This document shows, one piece after another, positions 15,666 to 27,472 of a DNA stretch of 64,000 bases; position 1 is the stretch's first letter, and every line of letters begins with the position of its first letter. Origin of the DNA: Dyella choica (GTDB lineage: Bacteria > Pseudomonadota > Gammaproteobacteria > Xanthomonadales > Rhodanobacteraceae). The notes below the pieces were generated by a model, which saw only the letters and a program-made list of their open reading frames with translations, searched no databases and was not told where the DNA came from. The DNA is taken from the NCBI RefSeq assembly GCF_003977665.1, contig NZ_RYYV01000012.1:86170-150169 (forward strand), in the 5' to 3' direction. The position numbers and the translations under genes were made by a program.

Positions 15666-16244
15666 TTACGAAGGAATCAGCGTGGCGATCATGTGTTCGA
15701 CGTAGGTGTCGAACTCTTCGTGGGTCAACCGTGGCAGACCGAGCGTGAAATTCAGTTGCAGGAAGCCGACATAGGCGGCATAGGTGAGGCGCGCCCGATT
15801 GAGCGCTGCAGCGGACTCCATGCCAACCTCGGTGTAGGCGGTGTGGAGGAATTCCGTGCGGCGCTGAGAGACGCGGGCCATCACCGGCACGACGAGCGGA
15901 TGGTCCAGGGCCTTGAGCAGCGCCGCGTAGACGCGATGCGGATGCAGCTCGTGCGCGACCCGCCGGAACAATTCCGGCAGGCGTTCGCGCGGGTCCGGAA
16001 GCGCCTCGATCTGGCCGATGATTTCGCGTTCGCCGTATTGCTCCCAGCGTTCCAGGGCCGCCTGCAGCAAAGCTTCGCGGGTACGGAAATGCCAGTAGAA
16101 ACTGCCCTTGGTAACGCCTAGTTGACGGGCCAGCGCTTCGACGGCCAATGCGCCCACGCCTTGTTCGGCGATCAGGTTGAGGGCGGCGTCTTCCCAGTCT
16201 TCGGCGGAGAGGCGCGTACGTTCAGGCTTTTGGCGGACATTCAT
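15666..16244 (-). CDS. TetR-family transcriptional regulator
   Basis: The 192-residue protein has an N-terminal TetR helix-turn-helix (residues about 15-65: ALAVEALARQLGVTKGSFYW-HFRTREALL) and an all-helical ligand domain. It is divergent from an alpha/beta hydrolase-fadE pair, which suggests control of lipid or acyl-CoA metabolism. Palindromes with matching CATAC/GTATG arms overlap both its own start codon and that of the hydrolase, fitting autoregulation and control of the neighbour. The ligand is not known; acyl-CoA is the natural guess from context. Confidence 0.88.
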   Translation of the reverse strand: MNVRQKPERTRLSAEDWEDAALNLIAEQGVGALAVEALARQLGVTKGSFYWHFRTREALLQAALERWEQYGEREIIGQIEALPDPRERLPELFRRVAHELHPHRVYAALLKALDHPLVVPVMARVSQRRTEFLHTAYTEVGMESAAALNRARLTYAAYVGFLQLNFTLGLPRLTHEEFDTYVEHMIATLIPS

Positions 16245-16253
16245 ACCCGTATG
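16242..16253. promoter_or_regulatory. Candidate TetR operator over the regulator's start codon
   Basis: CATAC-cc-GTATG is a perfect inverted repeat that includes the regulator's ATG (16244). It shares its arms with the palindrome at 16350-16367 on the other side of the intergenic gap. Confidence 0.5.
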
Positions 16254-16349
16254 GTAGCCGATGCCGCGCGAAACTGCGCTTGTTCAGGCTGGCAAAGCAG
16301 CGGGCCGCGGCCGCTTCCGAGGCAGGTTGACGGCGCCCCGGCAGCCAAT

Positions 16350-16367
16350 CCATACTCAAGCGTATGG
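16350..16367. promoter_or_regulatory. Candidate TetR operator over the hydrolase start codon
   Basis: CCATAC-tcaagc-GTATGG is a perfect 6-bp inverted repeat centred just before and including the ATG at 16364. The same CATAC/GTATG arms occur at 16242-16253 with a shorter spacer. Confidence 0.55.
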
Positions 16368-17257
16368 AATCCATCCAAACCCATCCCTCCGCGTTCCTTG
16401 CTGCCGATGGTCTGACCTTGGCTGTGGACGTGCGCAATCCTTCGGGCAAGCCGACGCTGTTGTTCGCGCATGGCTTCGGGCAGACCCGCGGCGCATGGAA
16501 TGCTGCTGCGACGACGATGGCGGCGCGTGGTTGCCGCTGCGTGTCGTTCGACAGCCGGGGCCATGGTGAAAGCACCCGGGCGTCGGGTGGCGACTACCAT
16601 ATGCAGCAATTCGTTGACGACTTGCGCGCGCTCGCTCACGCCCAGCCGGAACCGGCGATTCTGGTCGGTGCTTCGATGGGTGGTTTGCTCGGTCTGGTCG
16701 TGGCCGGAGAGCTGCGGCCTTCGCCGTTCCGAGCACTCGTGTTGGTGGATATCACGCCACGTTGGGAAACCGCCGGGGTTGAACGTATCCTCGCCTTCAT
16801 GCAAGCGCATCCGGACGGTTTCGCCAGCTACGCCGAAGCGGCGGACCAGATCGCCGCCTATCTGCCGCAACGTCGCGAACGCAAGAGCGAGCAGCAATTG
16901 CGTCCCTTGTTGCGCGAAGGCGCGGATGGACGCTTGCGCTGGCACTGGGATCCAGCCTTGCTGGCCGGCGACCTGATCAGCGAATGCGAGCGCTACCAGC
17001 CGCGACTGTTGGAAGCGGCGGCCAAAGTCGAGGTGCCGGTGCTGCTGCTGTCGGGCGAGCGCAGCGACGTCGTCTCGCAGCACACGGTCGAAGAATTCCT
17101 TGCGCTGGTACCGCATGCGCAGCATGCGCAAGTGCCTGGCGCTACCCATATGTTGGCTGGGGATGCGAATGACGCATTCACGGCCGCGATCGCAGGCTTC
17201 ATCGGGAGCCTGGAGCCTGCCTTTCGTCCGCGGGACGAAGCTAAGCAACCTGCATGA
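16364..17257 (+). CDS. Alpha/beta-fold hydrolase
   Basis: The 297-residue enzyme has the alpha/beta hydrolase core: oxyanion strand FAHGFGQTRGAW, RGHGES, the nucleophile elbow VGASMGG (Ser near residue 103), an acid after the LLLSGERSDVVS strand and the catalytic His in GATHMLAGD. It ends 9 bases before fadE and is likely co-transcribed with it, so an esterase or thioesterase acting on acyl compounds is plausible but unproven. The start codon lies within a palindrome that may be the TetR operator; ribosome-site quality is poor. Confidence 0.85.
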   Translation: MESIQTHPSAFLAADGLTLAVDVRNPSGKPTLLFAHGFGQTRGAWNAAATTMAARGCRCVSFDSRGHGESTRASGGDYHMQQFVDDLRALAHAQPEPAILVGASMGGLLGLVVAGELRPSPFRALVLVDITPRWETAGVERILAFMQAHPDGFASYAEAADQIAAYLPQRRERKSEQQLRPLLREGADGRLRWHWDPALLAGDLISECERYQPRLLEAAAKVEVPVLLLSGERSDVVSQHTVEEFLALVPHAQHAQVPGATHMLAGDANDAFTAAIAGFIGSLEPAFRPRDEAKQPA

Positions 17258-17266
17258 GGTGTTGAA

Positions 17267-19735
17267 ATGTCCGTCCTATTGACCGTGTTGGCCGCGCTCA
17301 TTGCGACCGGCGCCAGCGCCTACCACCGCAGCAGTCTGCGCACCTGGGCGATCGCCACGATTGTCACCACTCTTGCCGTGGGCGTGTTGGCGCGCGCGCC
17401 GATCACGACGGTGATTTTGCTGATGATCGAGGTGCTGATCGCGGTGCCGTTGCTGAACCTGGCTTTTCGCCGCAAGCAGATCAGCGCACCGCTGTTGAAA
17501 GTTTTCGCCAAGGTGACACCGAAGCTTTCGGATACCGAACAGACTGCGCTGGAAGCCGGTACCGTCGGCTTCGAGGGTGAGTTGTTCTCCGGCAAGCCGG
17601 ACTGGCACGAACTGCTCAAGCAGCCCAGACCTGAGTTGAGCGTGGAAGAAAAGGCCTTCCTCGATGGGCCGGTCGAGCAGCTGTGCGGCATGCTCGACGA
17701 CTGGCAGATCACCCACGAGCTAGCTGATCTGCCGCCGGAAGTGTGGGACTTCATCAAGAAGCACAAATTCTTCGGCATGATCATTCCCAAGCAGTACGGC
17801 GGCCTGGGCTTCTCCGCGCTGGCACACTCGGCGGTACTGCAGAAGCTCGCCAGCATGTCGGCAACGGCGGCTTCCACCGTCGCGGTGCCCAATTCGCTCG
17901 GGCCGGCTGAATTGTTGCTGCACTACGGCAGCGACGAGCAGAAGAACTATTACTTGCCGCGCCTGGCGTTGGGCGAAGAAATTCCGTGTTTTGCGCTTAC
18001 CGGCCCGTACGCGGGCTCCGATGCGACTTCGATTCCCGATTACGGCGTGGTCTGCAAGCAAGTAGTCGATGGTGTCGAAACGCTGGGCATGCGCCTGAAT
18101 TTCGACAAGCGCTACATCACCCTGGCGCCGGTTGCCACCGTAGTGGGCCTGGCCTTCCGCTTGTACGACCCCGATCACCTGCTTGGCGACAAGGACGATC
18201 TCGGCATCACGCTTGCGCTGCTGCCGCGCAGCACGCCGGGTCTGGAAATCGGCCGCCGGCATTTTCCGTTGAACGTTCCGTTCCAAAACGGACCGGTGCG
18301 CGGCAAGGACGTGTTTGCGCCGATGTCCACCTTGATCGGCGGCCCGCACATGGCTGGCCATGGCTGGCGCATGCTGGTGGAATGCCTGTCGGTCGGGCGT
18401 GCGATTTCGCTGCCTTCCAATGCAACGGGCGGAGTGCGCATGGCGGTGGCGGGCACTGGCGCGTACGCACGAATGCGCAAGCAGTTCGGCCTGGCTGTGG
18501 CGCGTTTCGAGGGCGTGGAAGAGGCCTTGGCGCGTATCGGCGGCCTCACTTATGCCACGGCCGCGCTCTCGCGTGCGACGGCTGCAGCGGTTGACCGCGG
18601 CGAGAAGCCGGCGGTGCCTTCGGCGATCGCCAAATATCACGCGACCGAATGGGGCCGTGCCGTGGCGGGCGATGCCATGGACGTGCACGGCGGCAAGGCC
18701 GTGCAGCTCGGCCCGAAGAATTATGCCGGTCGCGCCTGGCAAGGCGTGCCGATTGCGATCACGGTCGAAGGCGCGAACATCATGACGCGCAGCCTGATGA
18801 TCTTCGGCCAGGGCGCGATCCGTTGCCATCCTTATGTATTGAAGGAGATGCAAGCACTGTCGATCGAGGATTACAGCGAGCGCCTGAAGGCGTTTGACCG
18901 AGCCTTGTTCGGGCATCTCGGCTTCGGCGTTTCCAATGCCGTGCGCAGCCTTGCGCTGGGCATCACCGGCGCGCGCATCGGCGATTCGGCCGGCGATGCC
19001 TATGTGCGCCGTTACTACCGCAAGCTCAATCGCTATTCCTCCGCTTTGGCATTGTGTGCCGACACCTTCATGGGCGTGCTGGGAGGCAAGCTGAAGTTCA
19101 AGGAAAAGCTCTCCGCGCGATTGGGCGACGTGCTGAGCTATCTCTATATCGCCAGCGCCATGCTGAAGCGCTATGAGGATACCGGCCGCCCGGAAGCGGA
19201 CCGTCCGCTGCTGGCATGGGCGTTCCATGAGTGCATGTGGCGCACGCAGATGGCGCTCGATGGCGCGATCCGCAATTTCCCGGTGCGTCCGGTGTCCTGG
19301 CTGCTGCGTGCCTTGGTGTTCCCGTTCGGCCGCCGTGAGGTACCGCCGTCGGATCGTCTGGGTCGCCGCGTCGCCGCAATCATCACGGCGCCCGGAGAAG
19401 CTCGCGATCGCTTGCTGGAATGGGCCTATCTCACCCCCACGTCCAACAACACCGTCGGCCGCATGAACGAGCTGCTGCCGGATGTGATTGCCGCCGAGCC
19501 GGTGGAGCGCAAGTTCCTCAAGGCGCAGAAAGCCGGCCAGTTCAAGTCGCACGACTATCTTGGCCAGCTGGACGAGGCGATGCGTTCCGGCGTGATCGAC
19601 AGCTCGGAAGCCGCCTTGCTCAGGCGAGTGCGTGAAGGCGTGTTCGAGTTCATCTCCGTGGACGATTTCGATCCGGCGGAGTTGCAGTCGGCCGTCACCC
19701 GCAAGCATGCCAAGAAGCTGGCTGATGCCGCTTGA
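17267..19735 (+). CDS. fadE: Acyl-CoA dehydrogenase, FadE type
   Basis: The 822-residue protein matches FadE (E. coli 814) in length and layout. It has an N-terminal pair of hydrophobic helices (residues 1-65), then the acyl-CoA dehydrogenase core with FGMIIPKQYGGLGFSALAHS, CFALTGPYAGSDATSIPDYG, EGANIMTRSLMIFGQGAIR, and the long C-terminal DUF1974 extension typical of FadE. It oxidises acyl-CoA to trans-2-enoyl-CoA, the first step of beta-oxidation, using FAD. It follows the hydrolase closely and is probably under the adjacent TetR regulator. No other fad genes are in the window. Confidence 0.95.
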   Translation: MSVLLTVLAALIATGASAYHRSSLRTWAIATIVTTLAVGVLARAPITTVILLMIEVLIAVPLLNLAFRRKQISAPLLKVFAKVTPKLSDTEQTALEAGTVGFEGELFSGKPDWHELLKQPRPELSVEEKAFLDGPVEQLCGMLDDWQITHELADLPPEVWDFIKKHKFFGMIIPKQYGGLGFSALAHSAVLQKLASMSATAASTVAVPNSLGPAELLLHYGSDEQKNYYLPRLALGEEIPCFALTGPYAGSDATSIPDYGVVCKQVVDGVETLGMRLNFDKRYITLAPVATVVGLAFRLYDPDHLLGDKDDLGITLALLPRSTPGLEIGRRHFPLNVPFQNGPVRGKDVFAPMSTLIGGPHMAGHGWRMLVECLSVGRAISLPSNATGGVRMAVAGTGAYARMRKQFGLAVARFEGVEEALARIGGLTYATAALSRATAAAVDRGEKPAVPSAIAKYHATEWGRAVAGDAMDVHGGKAVQLGPKNYAGRAWQGVPIAITVEGANIMTRSLMIFGQGAIRCHPYVLKEMQALSIEDYSERLKAFDRALFGHLGFGVSNAVRSLALGITGARIGDSAGDAYVRRYYRKLNRYSSALALCADTFMGVLGGKLKFKEKLSARLGDVLSYLYIASAMLKRYEDTGRPEADRPLLAWAFHECMWRTQMALDGAIRNFPVRPVSWLLRALVFPFGRREVPPSDRLGRRVAAIITAPGEARDRLLEWAYLTPTSNNTVGRMNELLPDVIAAEPVERKFLKAQKAGQFKSHDYLGQLDEAMRSGVIDSSEAALLRRVREGVFEFISVDDFDPAELQSAVTRKHAKKLADAA

Positions 19736-19747
19736 GGAGAAAGCATA

Positions 19748-19814
19748 GGTTAGGGTGCAAACCCCAACTCGGGATGTAGGATGTGTGCTGACGTTGGGGT
19801 TTGCACCCCAACCC
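19748..19814. repeat. REP-like inverted dimer (GGTGCAAACCCC type)
   Basis: GGTTAGGGTGCAAACCCCAAC and its inverted partner GTTGGGGTTTGCACCCCAACC flank a 25-base centre. The organisation is the same as the 74-base dimers at 7277 and 50493, with a different core word. It lies between fadE and the DUF4442 gene. Confidence 0.75.
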
Positions 19815-19831
19815 ACGCGGCAGGAGCTTTC

Positions 19832-20305
19832 ATGGGTGCACCGTTGTTGTCCTTGTACCAGCGCATCACGCGCTGGCCAGCCGGCCATTGGCTGTTTTCC
19901 CGCGCTGTCTGCCTGCGAGCCCCTTACTTCGCCACCGTCGCTCCATTGTTCGTTGCCCTGGAACCGGGACGCTGCGAGGTGCTTATGCGCGATCGCAGGC
20001 GTGTGCATAACCATATCGGCACGGTGCACGCCATCGCGTTGTGCAATCTGGCCGAGTTGAGTGCAGGCGTCATGGCCGAGGTGACGCTTCCGCCCGACGC
20101 ACGCTGGATACCCAAAGGCATGAGCGTGGAATACCTCAGCCGGGCCAAAGGCAGCATGCACGCGGTGGCGGCTCCGGAAGCACCGATGGATGCCGTGGAT
20201 GCCGGCAAGGAGTGGCCGGTGCGGGTGGAGGTGACGGATCCAAGTGGAACGCCGGTGTTCCGTGCGCGCATCACGATGTGGGTGTCGCCTCGCAAGAAGG
20301 CGTGA
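19832..20305 (+). CDS. DUF4442 hotdog-fold protein (putative thioesterase)
   Basis: The 157-residue product is about the size of a single hotdog domain. It contains the family's region RRRVHNHIGTVHAIALCNLAEL, where the HNHxGTVHA block is the DUF4442 signature, and ends with strand-rich VRVEVTDPSGTPVFRARITM. Hotdog proteins of this type usually act on acyl-CoA or acyl-ACP thioesters, consistent with its place after fadE. The ATG at 19832 is chosen because CAGGAG precedes it; upstream in-frame codons lie inside a REP dimer. Its last 35 bases overlap the 3' end of the convergent CPBP gene. Confidence 0.85.
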   Translation: MGAPLLSLYQRITRWPAGHWLFSRAVCLRAPYFATVAPLFVALEPGRCEVLMRDRRRVHNHIGTVHAIALCNLAELSAGVMAEVTLPPDARWIPKGMSVEYLSRAKGSMHAVAAPEAPMDAVDAGKEWPVRVEVTDPSGTPVFRARITMWVSPRKKA

Positions 20306-21203
20306 CGCCGCGCGACTTGCGCAAGCGGATGATGCTCTTGCGTCGCAAGGCAATCCGCAGCAACACTGCCGAAACCGACGTACACACCAGCAGGGCCACC
20401 ACCGAGGCTTCCGCGCCGAACGCGCCACCGCTCAGCCAGTCCGGGCCGGTCCGCGACGACAGCAGCCAGCCCTTGGCGTCTGTGCCGGATACCGGTATGC
20501 CGTAGATCGTCCCCTGCGTGATGTTCCAGGCGGCATGCAGCCCTATGCATGCCCAAAGCGTCCGTGTCACGTGGAAAACCAGGGCGAGCAGAATGCCGGC
20601 TTCGATGGCGATGGCCAACGAGCTCCACGGCGTAGCGCTGGGGTTGAAGATGTGTGCGACGCCGAAAAAGACGGCAGAAATCGCCAGCGCCCACCAGGTG
20701 CCCAGGCCTTCCTCGGCGATGCGGAATAGCACCCCGCGCATGGCGATTTCTTCGCCGATGCCGGCTCCAGCACCCGCGATCAGCACGCCGGACAGCCAGT
20801 CCACGTGTGCATTGATGCCAAGTACATGATAGCTGCCGCACAGCCACAGCACGCCCACCACGGTGCTGAAGATGAGAAAGCCTGACAGCAGTCCGGCCAG
20901 ACCGTAGGCAGGAAAAGCACGCAAGGACAATTCGCTTGGCGATCTTCGCTCAATCAGGCAGACCAAAGCCAGATAGGCAATGACAGTGGCGGAAAGCTCG
21001 ATCGACAGGCCGGCTAGCGCACTTTGCAGCGGCGTTGCCGTTTTGCTCATCCAGCCCAGCGAGGACAGGACGCTACGCACCGAGAAGCCAAGGCCGATGG
21101 CGATGGCGGTAAAGATGGCGATACGGGCCACTGCTGAATAAATCAGCCAGCGCTGCCACGCCGGTGCCGAGGCCGGCGTACGAAAGGCGATGTTTTCGGG
21201 CAT
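20271..21203 (-). CDS. CPBP-family intramembrane metalloprotease
   Basis: The 310-residue polytopic membrane protein has about eight helices. The CPBP (Abi, CAAX-protease-like) motifs are present: GEEIAMRG (EExxxR), FGVAHIFNP (FxxxH) and LHAAWN, supplying the Glu and His ligands of the active site. Members cleave membrane peptides or proteins near prenylated or hydrophobic termini; the substrate here is unknown. ATG 21203 is favoured by GGGGA at seven bases; two upstream in-frame ATGs are less well placed. It lies 46 bases behind the receiver-GGDEF gene and may be the last gene of the signalling operon. Confidence 0.85.
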   Translation of the reverse strand: MPENIAFRTPASAPAWQRWLIYSAVARIAIFTAIAIGLGFSVRSVLSSLGWMSKTATPLQSALAGLSIELSATVIAYLALVCLIERRSPSELSLRAFPAYGLAGLLSGFLIFSTVVGVLWLCGSYHVLGINAHVDWLSGVLIAGAGAGIGEEIAMRGVLFRIAEEGLGTWWALAISAVFFGVAHIFNPSATPWSSLAIAIEAGILLALVFHVTRTLWACIGLHAAWNITQGTIYGIPVSGTDAKGWLLSSRTGPDWLSGGAFGAEASVVALLVCTSVSAVLLRIALRRKSIIRLRKSRGVTPSCEATPTS

Positions 21204-21249
21204 GGCCATTTCCCCATGGTGAGCAATCAGGCTACGACCGTGCGACTGA

Positions 21250-22248
21250 TCACATCGGCGCCAGCGCACAGCCGTTCTTGCCGCTCTCCTTGACTTGATA
21301 CAGCGCCCGATCTGCGGCTTGGATCAGTGTCTCGTCTGAATCGATTTTTTCGCTCCACAACGCGATGCCGATGCTGGCGCTCACGCGGGCAAGGAAGGCG
21401 CCGTGTTCGCCCTGCAGCGGATACGGCTGCGCCAGCACCTTGCAAATTTCCTGGCAGCGATTCAGCAGCGGCTGGATGTCATCGGCACCTTGGAAGATCA
21501 GCGCGAACTCGTCGCCGCCCAGGCGCGCCGCGGTATCGTCGGCACGCACCTGACCGTTCAGCCGCGAGGAGATCGCCTGCAACAGCGCATCACCTGCCGG
21601 ATGGCCGTACGTATCGTTGACCGCCTTGAAGCCATCGATATCGACCAGCGCCAGCGCAAAGGGAATGCCGTGCAGCATGCTGTATTGCACTGCCGAGCGC
21701 AGCCTCTCGTGGAACAGCATGCGATTGGGCAATTCGGTCAGCATGTCGTGGGTGGCTTGATGGCGCACCCGGGCTTCGGCGCGCTGCCGCTCGGCGATCT
21801 CGGCCTGCAATTGCCGGTTGCGGGCGGACAGTTGCTCGAGTGTCTCCTGCAATTGCATGCGCGCGTTATGCAGTTCGAGGAACACGCGTACCTTGGATTT
21901 CAGGATCGTGTCGTTGATCGGCTTGGCGATATAGTCGACTGCGCCGGAGCTATAACCTTTCAAGCGGTTGATGTCGTCCGCATAGGCGGCGGTGACGAAG
22001 ATCACCGGCGTATCGCGCAGGTGCTCGGTTTCGCCAAGCAATTGCGCGACTTCGAAGCCGTCCATGTCAGGCATGTTCACGTCGAGCAGGATCAGCGCGA
22101 ACTGTTGGTCCAGGCAGGCCGCCAGCGCCGAGTTGCCGTTGCTTGCCTCCACCAGTTCGGCGCCGCAGTCGGCGAGCAGATGGCGCATGGCGACCAAGTT
22201 GGCGCGGGTGTCATCGACGACCAGGATCTTGGGAATGTGAGTATTCAT
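21250..22248 (-). CDS. Receiver-GGDEF response regulator (diguanylate cyclase)
   Basis: The 332-residue protein has an N-terminal receiver (residues 5-125; acidic VVDD, phosphoacceptor Asp in ILLDVNMPDMDG, Thr in VIFVTAAY, Lys in DYIAKPI), a coiled-coil linker (about 135-165) and a GGDEF domain with intact AARLGGDEFALIF. This is the WspR/PleD-like architecture: phosphorylation of the receiver promotes dimerisation and c-di-GMP synthesis. Its start overlaps the end of the cheB-like gene by 38 bases, so it belongs to the hybrid kinase operon and is the likely output. Confidence 0.93.
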   Translation of the reverse strand: MNTHIPKILVVDDTRANLVAMRHLLADCGAELVEASNGNSALAACLDQQFALILLDVNMPDMDGFEVAQLLGETEHLRDTPVIFVTAAYADDINRLKGYSSGAVDYIAKPINDTILKSKVRVFLELHNARMQLQETLEQLSARNRQLQAEIAERQRAEARVRHQATHDMLTELPNRMLFHERLRSAVQYSMLHGIPFALALVDIDGFKAVNDTYGHPAGDALLQAISSRLNGQVRADDTAARLGGDEFALIFQGADDIQPLLNRCQEICKVLAQPYPLQGEHGAFLARVSASIGIALWSEKIDSDETLIQAADRALYQVKESGKNGCALAPM

Positions 22249-22807
22249 GGCAGAGTTGATTGAGGACGGGGGCGATGTCCGAAAGCGGCAGGCAGTAATC
22301 GGCGCCGGCCAGGTCCAGCGCGGCCTGCGGCATGGCGGTGGCCTCGGCGTCAGCGGGAGATTGCACGATGGCGACTCCGCCGAGCTGTCGAATGCGTAGC
22401 AGTCCCGCAGCGCCATCGGCATTGGCGCCGGTCAAGATCACGCCGATCAGGGCCTGGCGCCAAACTTCGGCGGCGGAACAGAACAGCACGTCGATGGAGG
22501 GGCGCGAATAGTTCACGCGCGGGTCGACCGACAGGGCGAAATTGAGATCGCTCTCCACCAGCAGATGGTATCCGGCGGGCGCAAGATGCACGACGCCGGG
22601 CTGGACCGGCTGGCGCTCGACCGCCTCGATCACCGGCAATACGGAATTGCGTCCCAGCACGTCACCCAGAATGTCCATGGCGTCGGACCGGTGGCAGCAG
22701 ACCAGCACGGGTTGCTGCAGCCCGGCATCGAGCCCGCCGAGCAACGTCATCAGTGCATCCACACCGCCCGCCGAACAGCCGATCGCGATGGCGGCGGGTG
22801 AGGTCAT
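22211..22807 (-). CDS. cheB: CheB-type methylesterase domain protein (no receiver)
   Basis: The 198-residue protein is a bare CheB catalytic domain: GCSAGGVDAL holds the nucleophilic Ser, CCHRSDAM the His and LTGANADGAAG the Asp of the triad. The N-terminal receiver that normally inhibits CheB is missing, so activity would not depend on CheA-type phosphorylation. The ATG at 22807 overlaps the cheR stop by 4 bases (ATGA), indicating translational coupling. In the classical pathway CheB removes methyl groups from receptor glutamates; no methyl-accepting protein is encoded here, so the target is uncertain. Confidence 0.88.
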   Translation of the reverse strand: MTSPAAIAIGCSAGGVDALMTLLGGLDAGLQQPVLVCCHRSDAMDILGDVLGRNSVLPVIEAVERQPVQPGVVHLAPAGYHLLVESDLNFALSVDPRVNYSRPSIDVLFCSAAEVWRQALIGVILTGANADGAAGLLRIRQLGGVAIVQSPADAEATAMPQAALDLAGADYCLPLSDIAPVLNQLCHEYSHSQDPGRR

Positions 22808-23649
22808 TCGGCGATATCGTCCAGGTGGCTGGCGAGCCGGTAGATGCGCTGCGGCTCGCTGAACGGCACGAAGGCCCGCGCGACAGGCGAGCGGTCGATG
22901 TTCTCGCGTGCCCCCAGGCAGAGGAAGCCGGCGCGTACCAGGCTGTCGCGAAACAGCGACAGCGCGCGGTTCTGCAACGTGTTGGAAAAATAGATCAGCA
23001 CGTTGCGGCACAGTATCACGTGCGCCTCGCAAAAGACGCCGTCAGTGGCCAGATTGTGCACAGCGAAAGTCACGTTCCGGCGCAGGCGCTGGTTGAGTTT
23101 GAGCAGCTTGTAGCCGGCGCTGCAGTAATCGGCCAAAGAGCGCCGGCCGCCGGCGGCCTGGTAATTGCGCGACCACTGTTGGGCTTCCTGCGCGGGATAA
23201 ATGCCCTCGCTCGCGCGCTGCAACGCACGGTCGCTCAAATCGGTGGCAAAGATCTGCGTGCGCTCGTACAGCCCGGCCTCTTCCAGCAGGATCGCCAGGG
23301 AATACACCTCCTGCCCGTGCGCGCAACCGGCCTGCCAGATGTTGATGTGCGGATAGGACGCCAGCAGCGGAAACACCTGCTCGCGCAGCGCACGGAACAT
23401 GTCCGGATCGCGGAACATGTCCGACATAGGTACGGTCAGGCCTTCCAGCACGCGCGGCAGCAGCGCGGGTTCGTGCAGCATGCGTTCGGTCAGGCCGGTA
23501 ATGGACCTGCATTCGAGCTGATCAGCCAGCAGGTGCACGCGGCGCTTGAGCGAAGCCGGCGCATACTGGGTGAAATCGTGCCCGTGGCGCTTTTGCAGCG
23601 CCTGCACGAAGAGGTCCATTTCGATGCAGTCCAGCTCGGAGGCATCCAT
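22804..23649 (-). CDS. cheR: CheR-type methyltransferase
   Basis: The 281-residue protein has the CheR N-terminal helical domain and an SAM-binding domain: VPMSDMFRDPDMFRAL, the motif I region QAGCAHGQEVYSLAILLEE, IFATDLSD and the CheR signature CRNVLIYFSN. In motif I the usual GEEPYS is GQEVYS, a change in a normally acidic position. No C-terminal VSR-binding tail or TPR is seen. The ATG at 23649 is preferred to the GTG at 23676 because AAGGGAG sits seven bases before it. It lies between the hybrid kinase and cheB in one operon. Confidence 0.9.
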   Translation of the reverse strand: MDASELDCIEMDLFVQALQKRHGHDFTQYAPASLKRRVHLLADQLECRSITGLTERMLHEPALLPRVLEGLTVPMSDMFRDPDMFRALREQVFPLLASYPHINIWQAGCAHGQEVYSLAILLEEAGLYERTQIFATDLSDRALQRASEGIYPAQEAQQWSRNYQAAGGRRSLADYCSAGYKLLKLNQRLRRNVTFAVHNLATDGVFCEAHVILCRNVLIYFSNTLQNRALSLFRDSLVRAGFLCLGARENIDRSPVARAFVPFSEPQRIYRLASHLDDIAE

Positions 23650-23668
23650 GGGAGCAGCTCCCTTAAGG

Positions 23669-27325
<3,657 letters not shown>

Positions 27326-27472
27326 GCGAAATCCCGCTGAGGTTGACTTTGGATAGGCCGCGCCTCCGGTCGGATGGCGGCCCCCTTGGCAATCAGATTA
27401 GCGAGATGCCCTGCCGGGCGGTACTGCCCGGCAAAAATGACGATTGTGTGAAGGCAGGCCGGCCGCCGTCGC

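Noticed and set aside
17720..20428. Open frame of about 900 codons antisense to fadE and the DUF4442 gene
   Set aside because: Same reason: it mirrors fadE codon structure, has no family motif and runs across a REP dimer and a convergent gene end.
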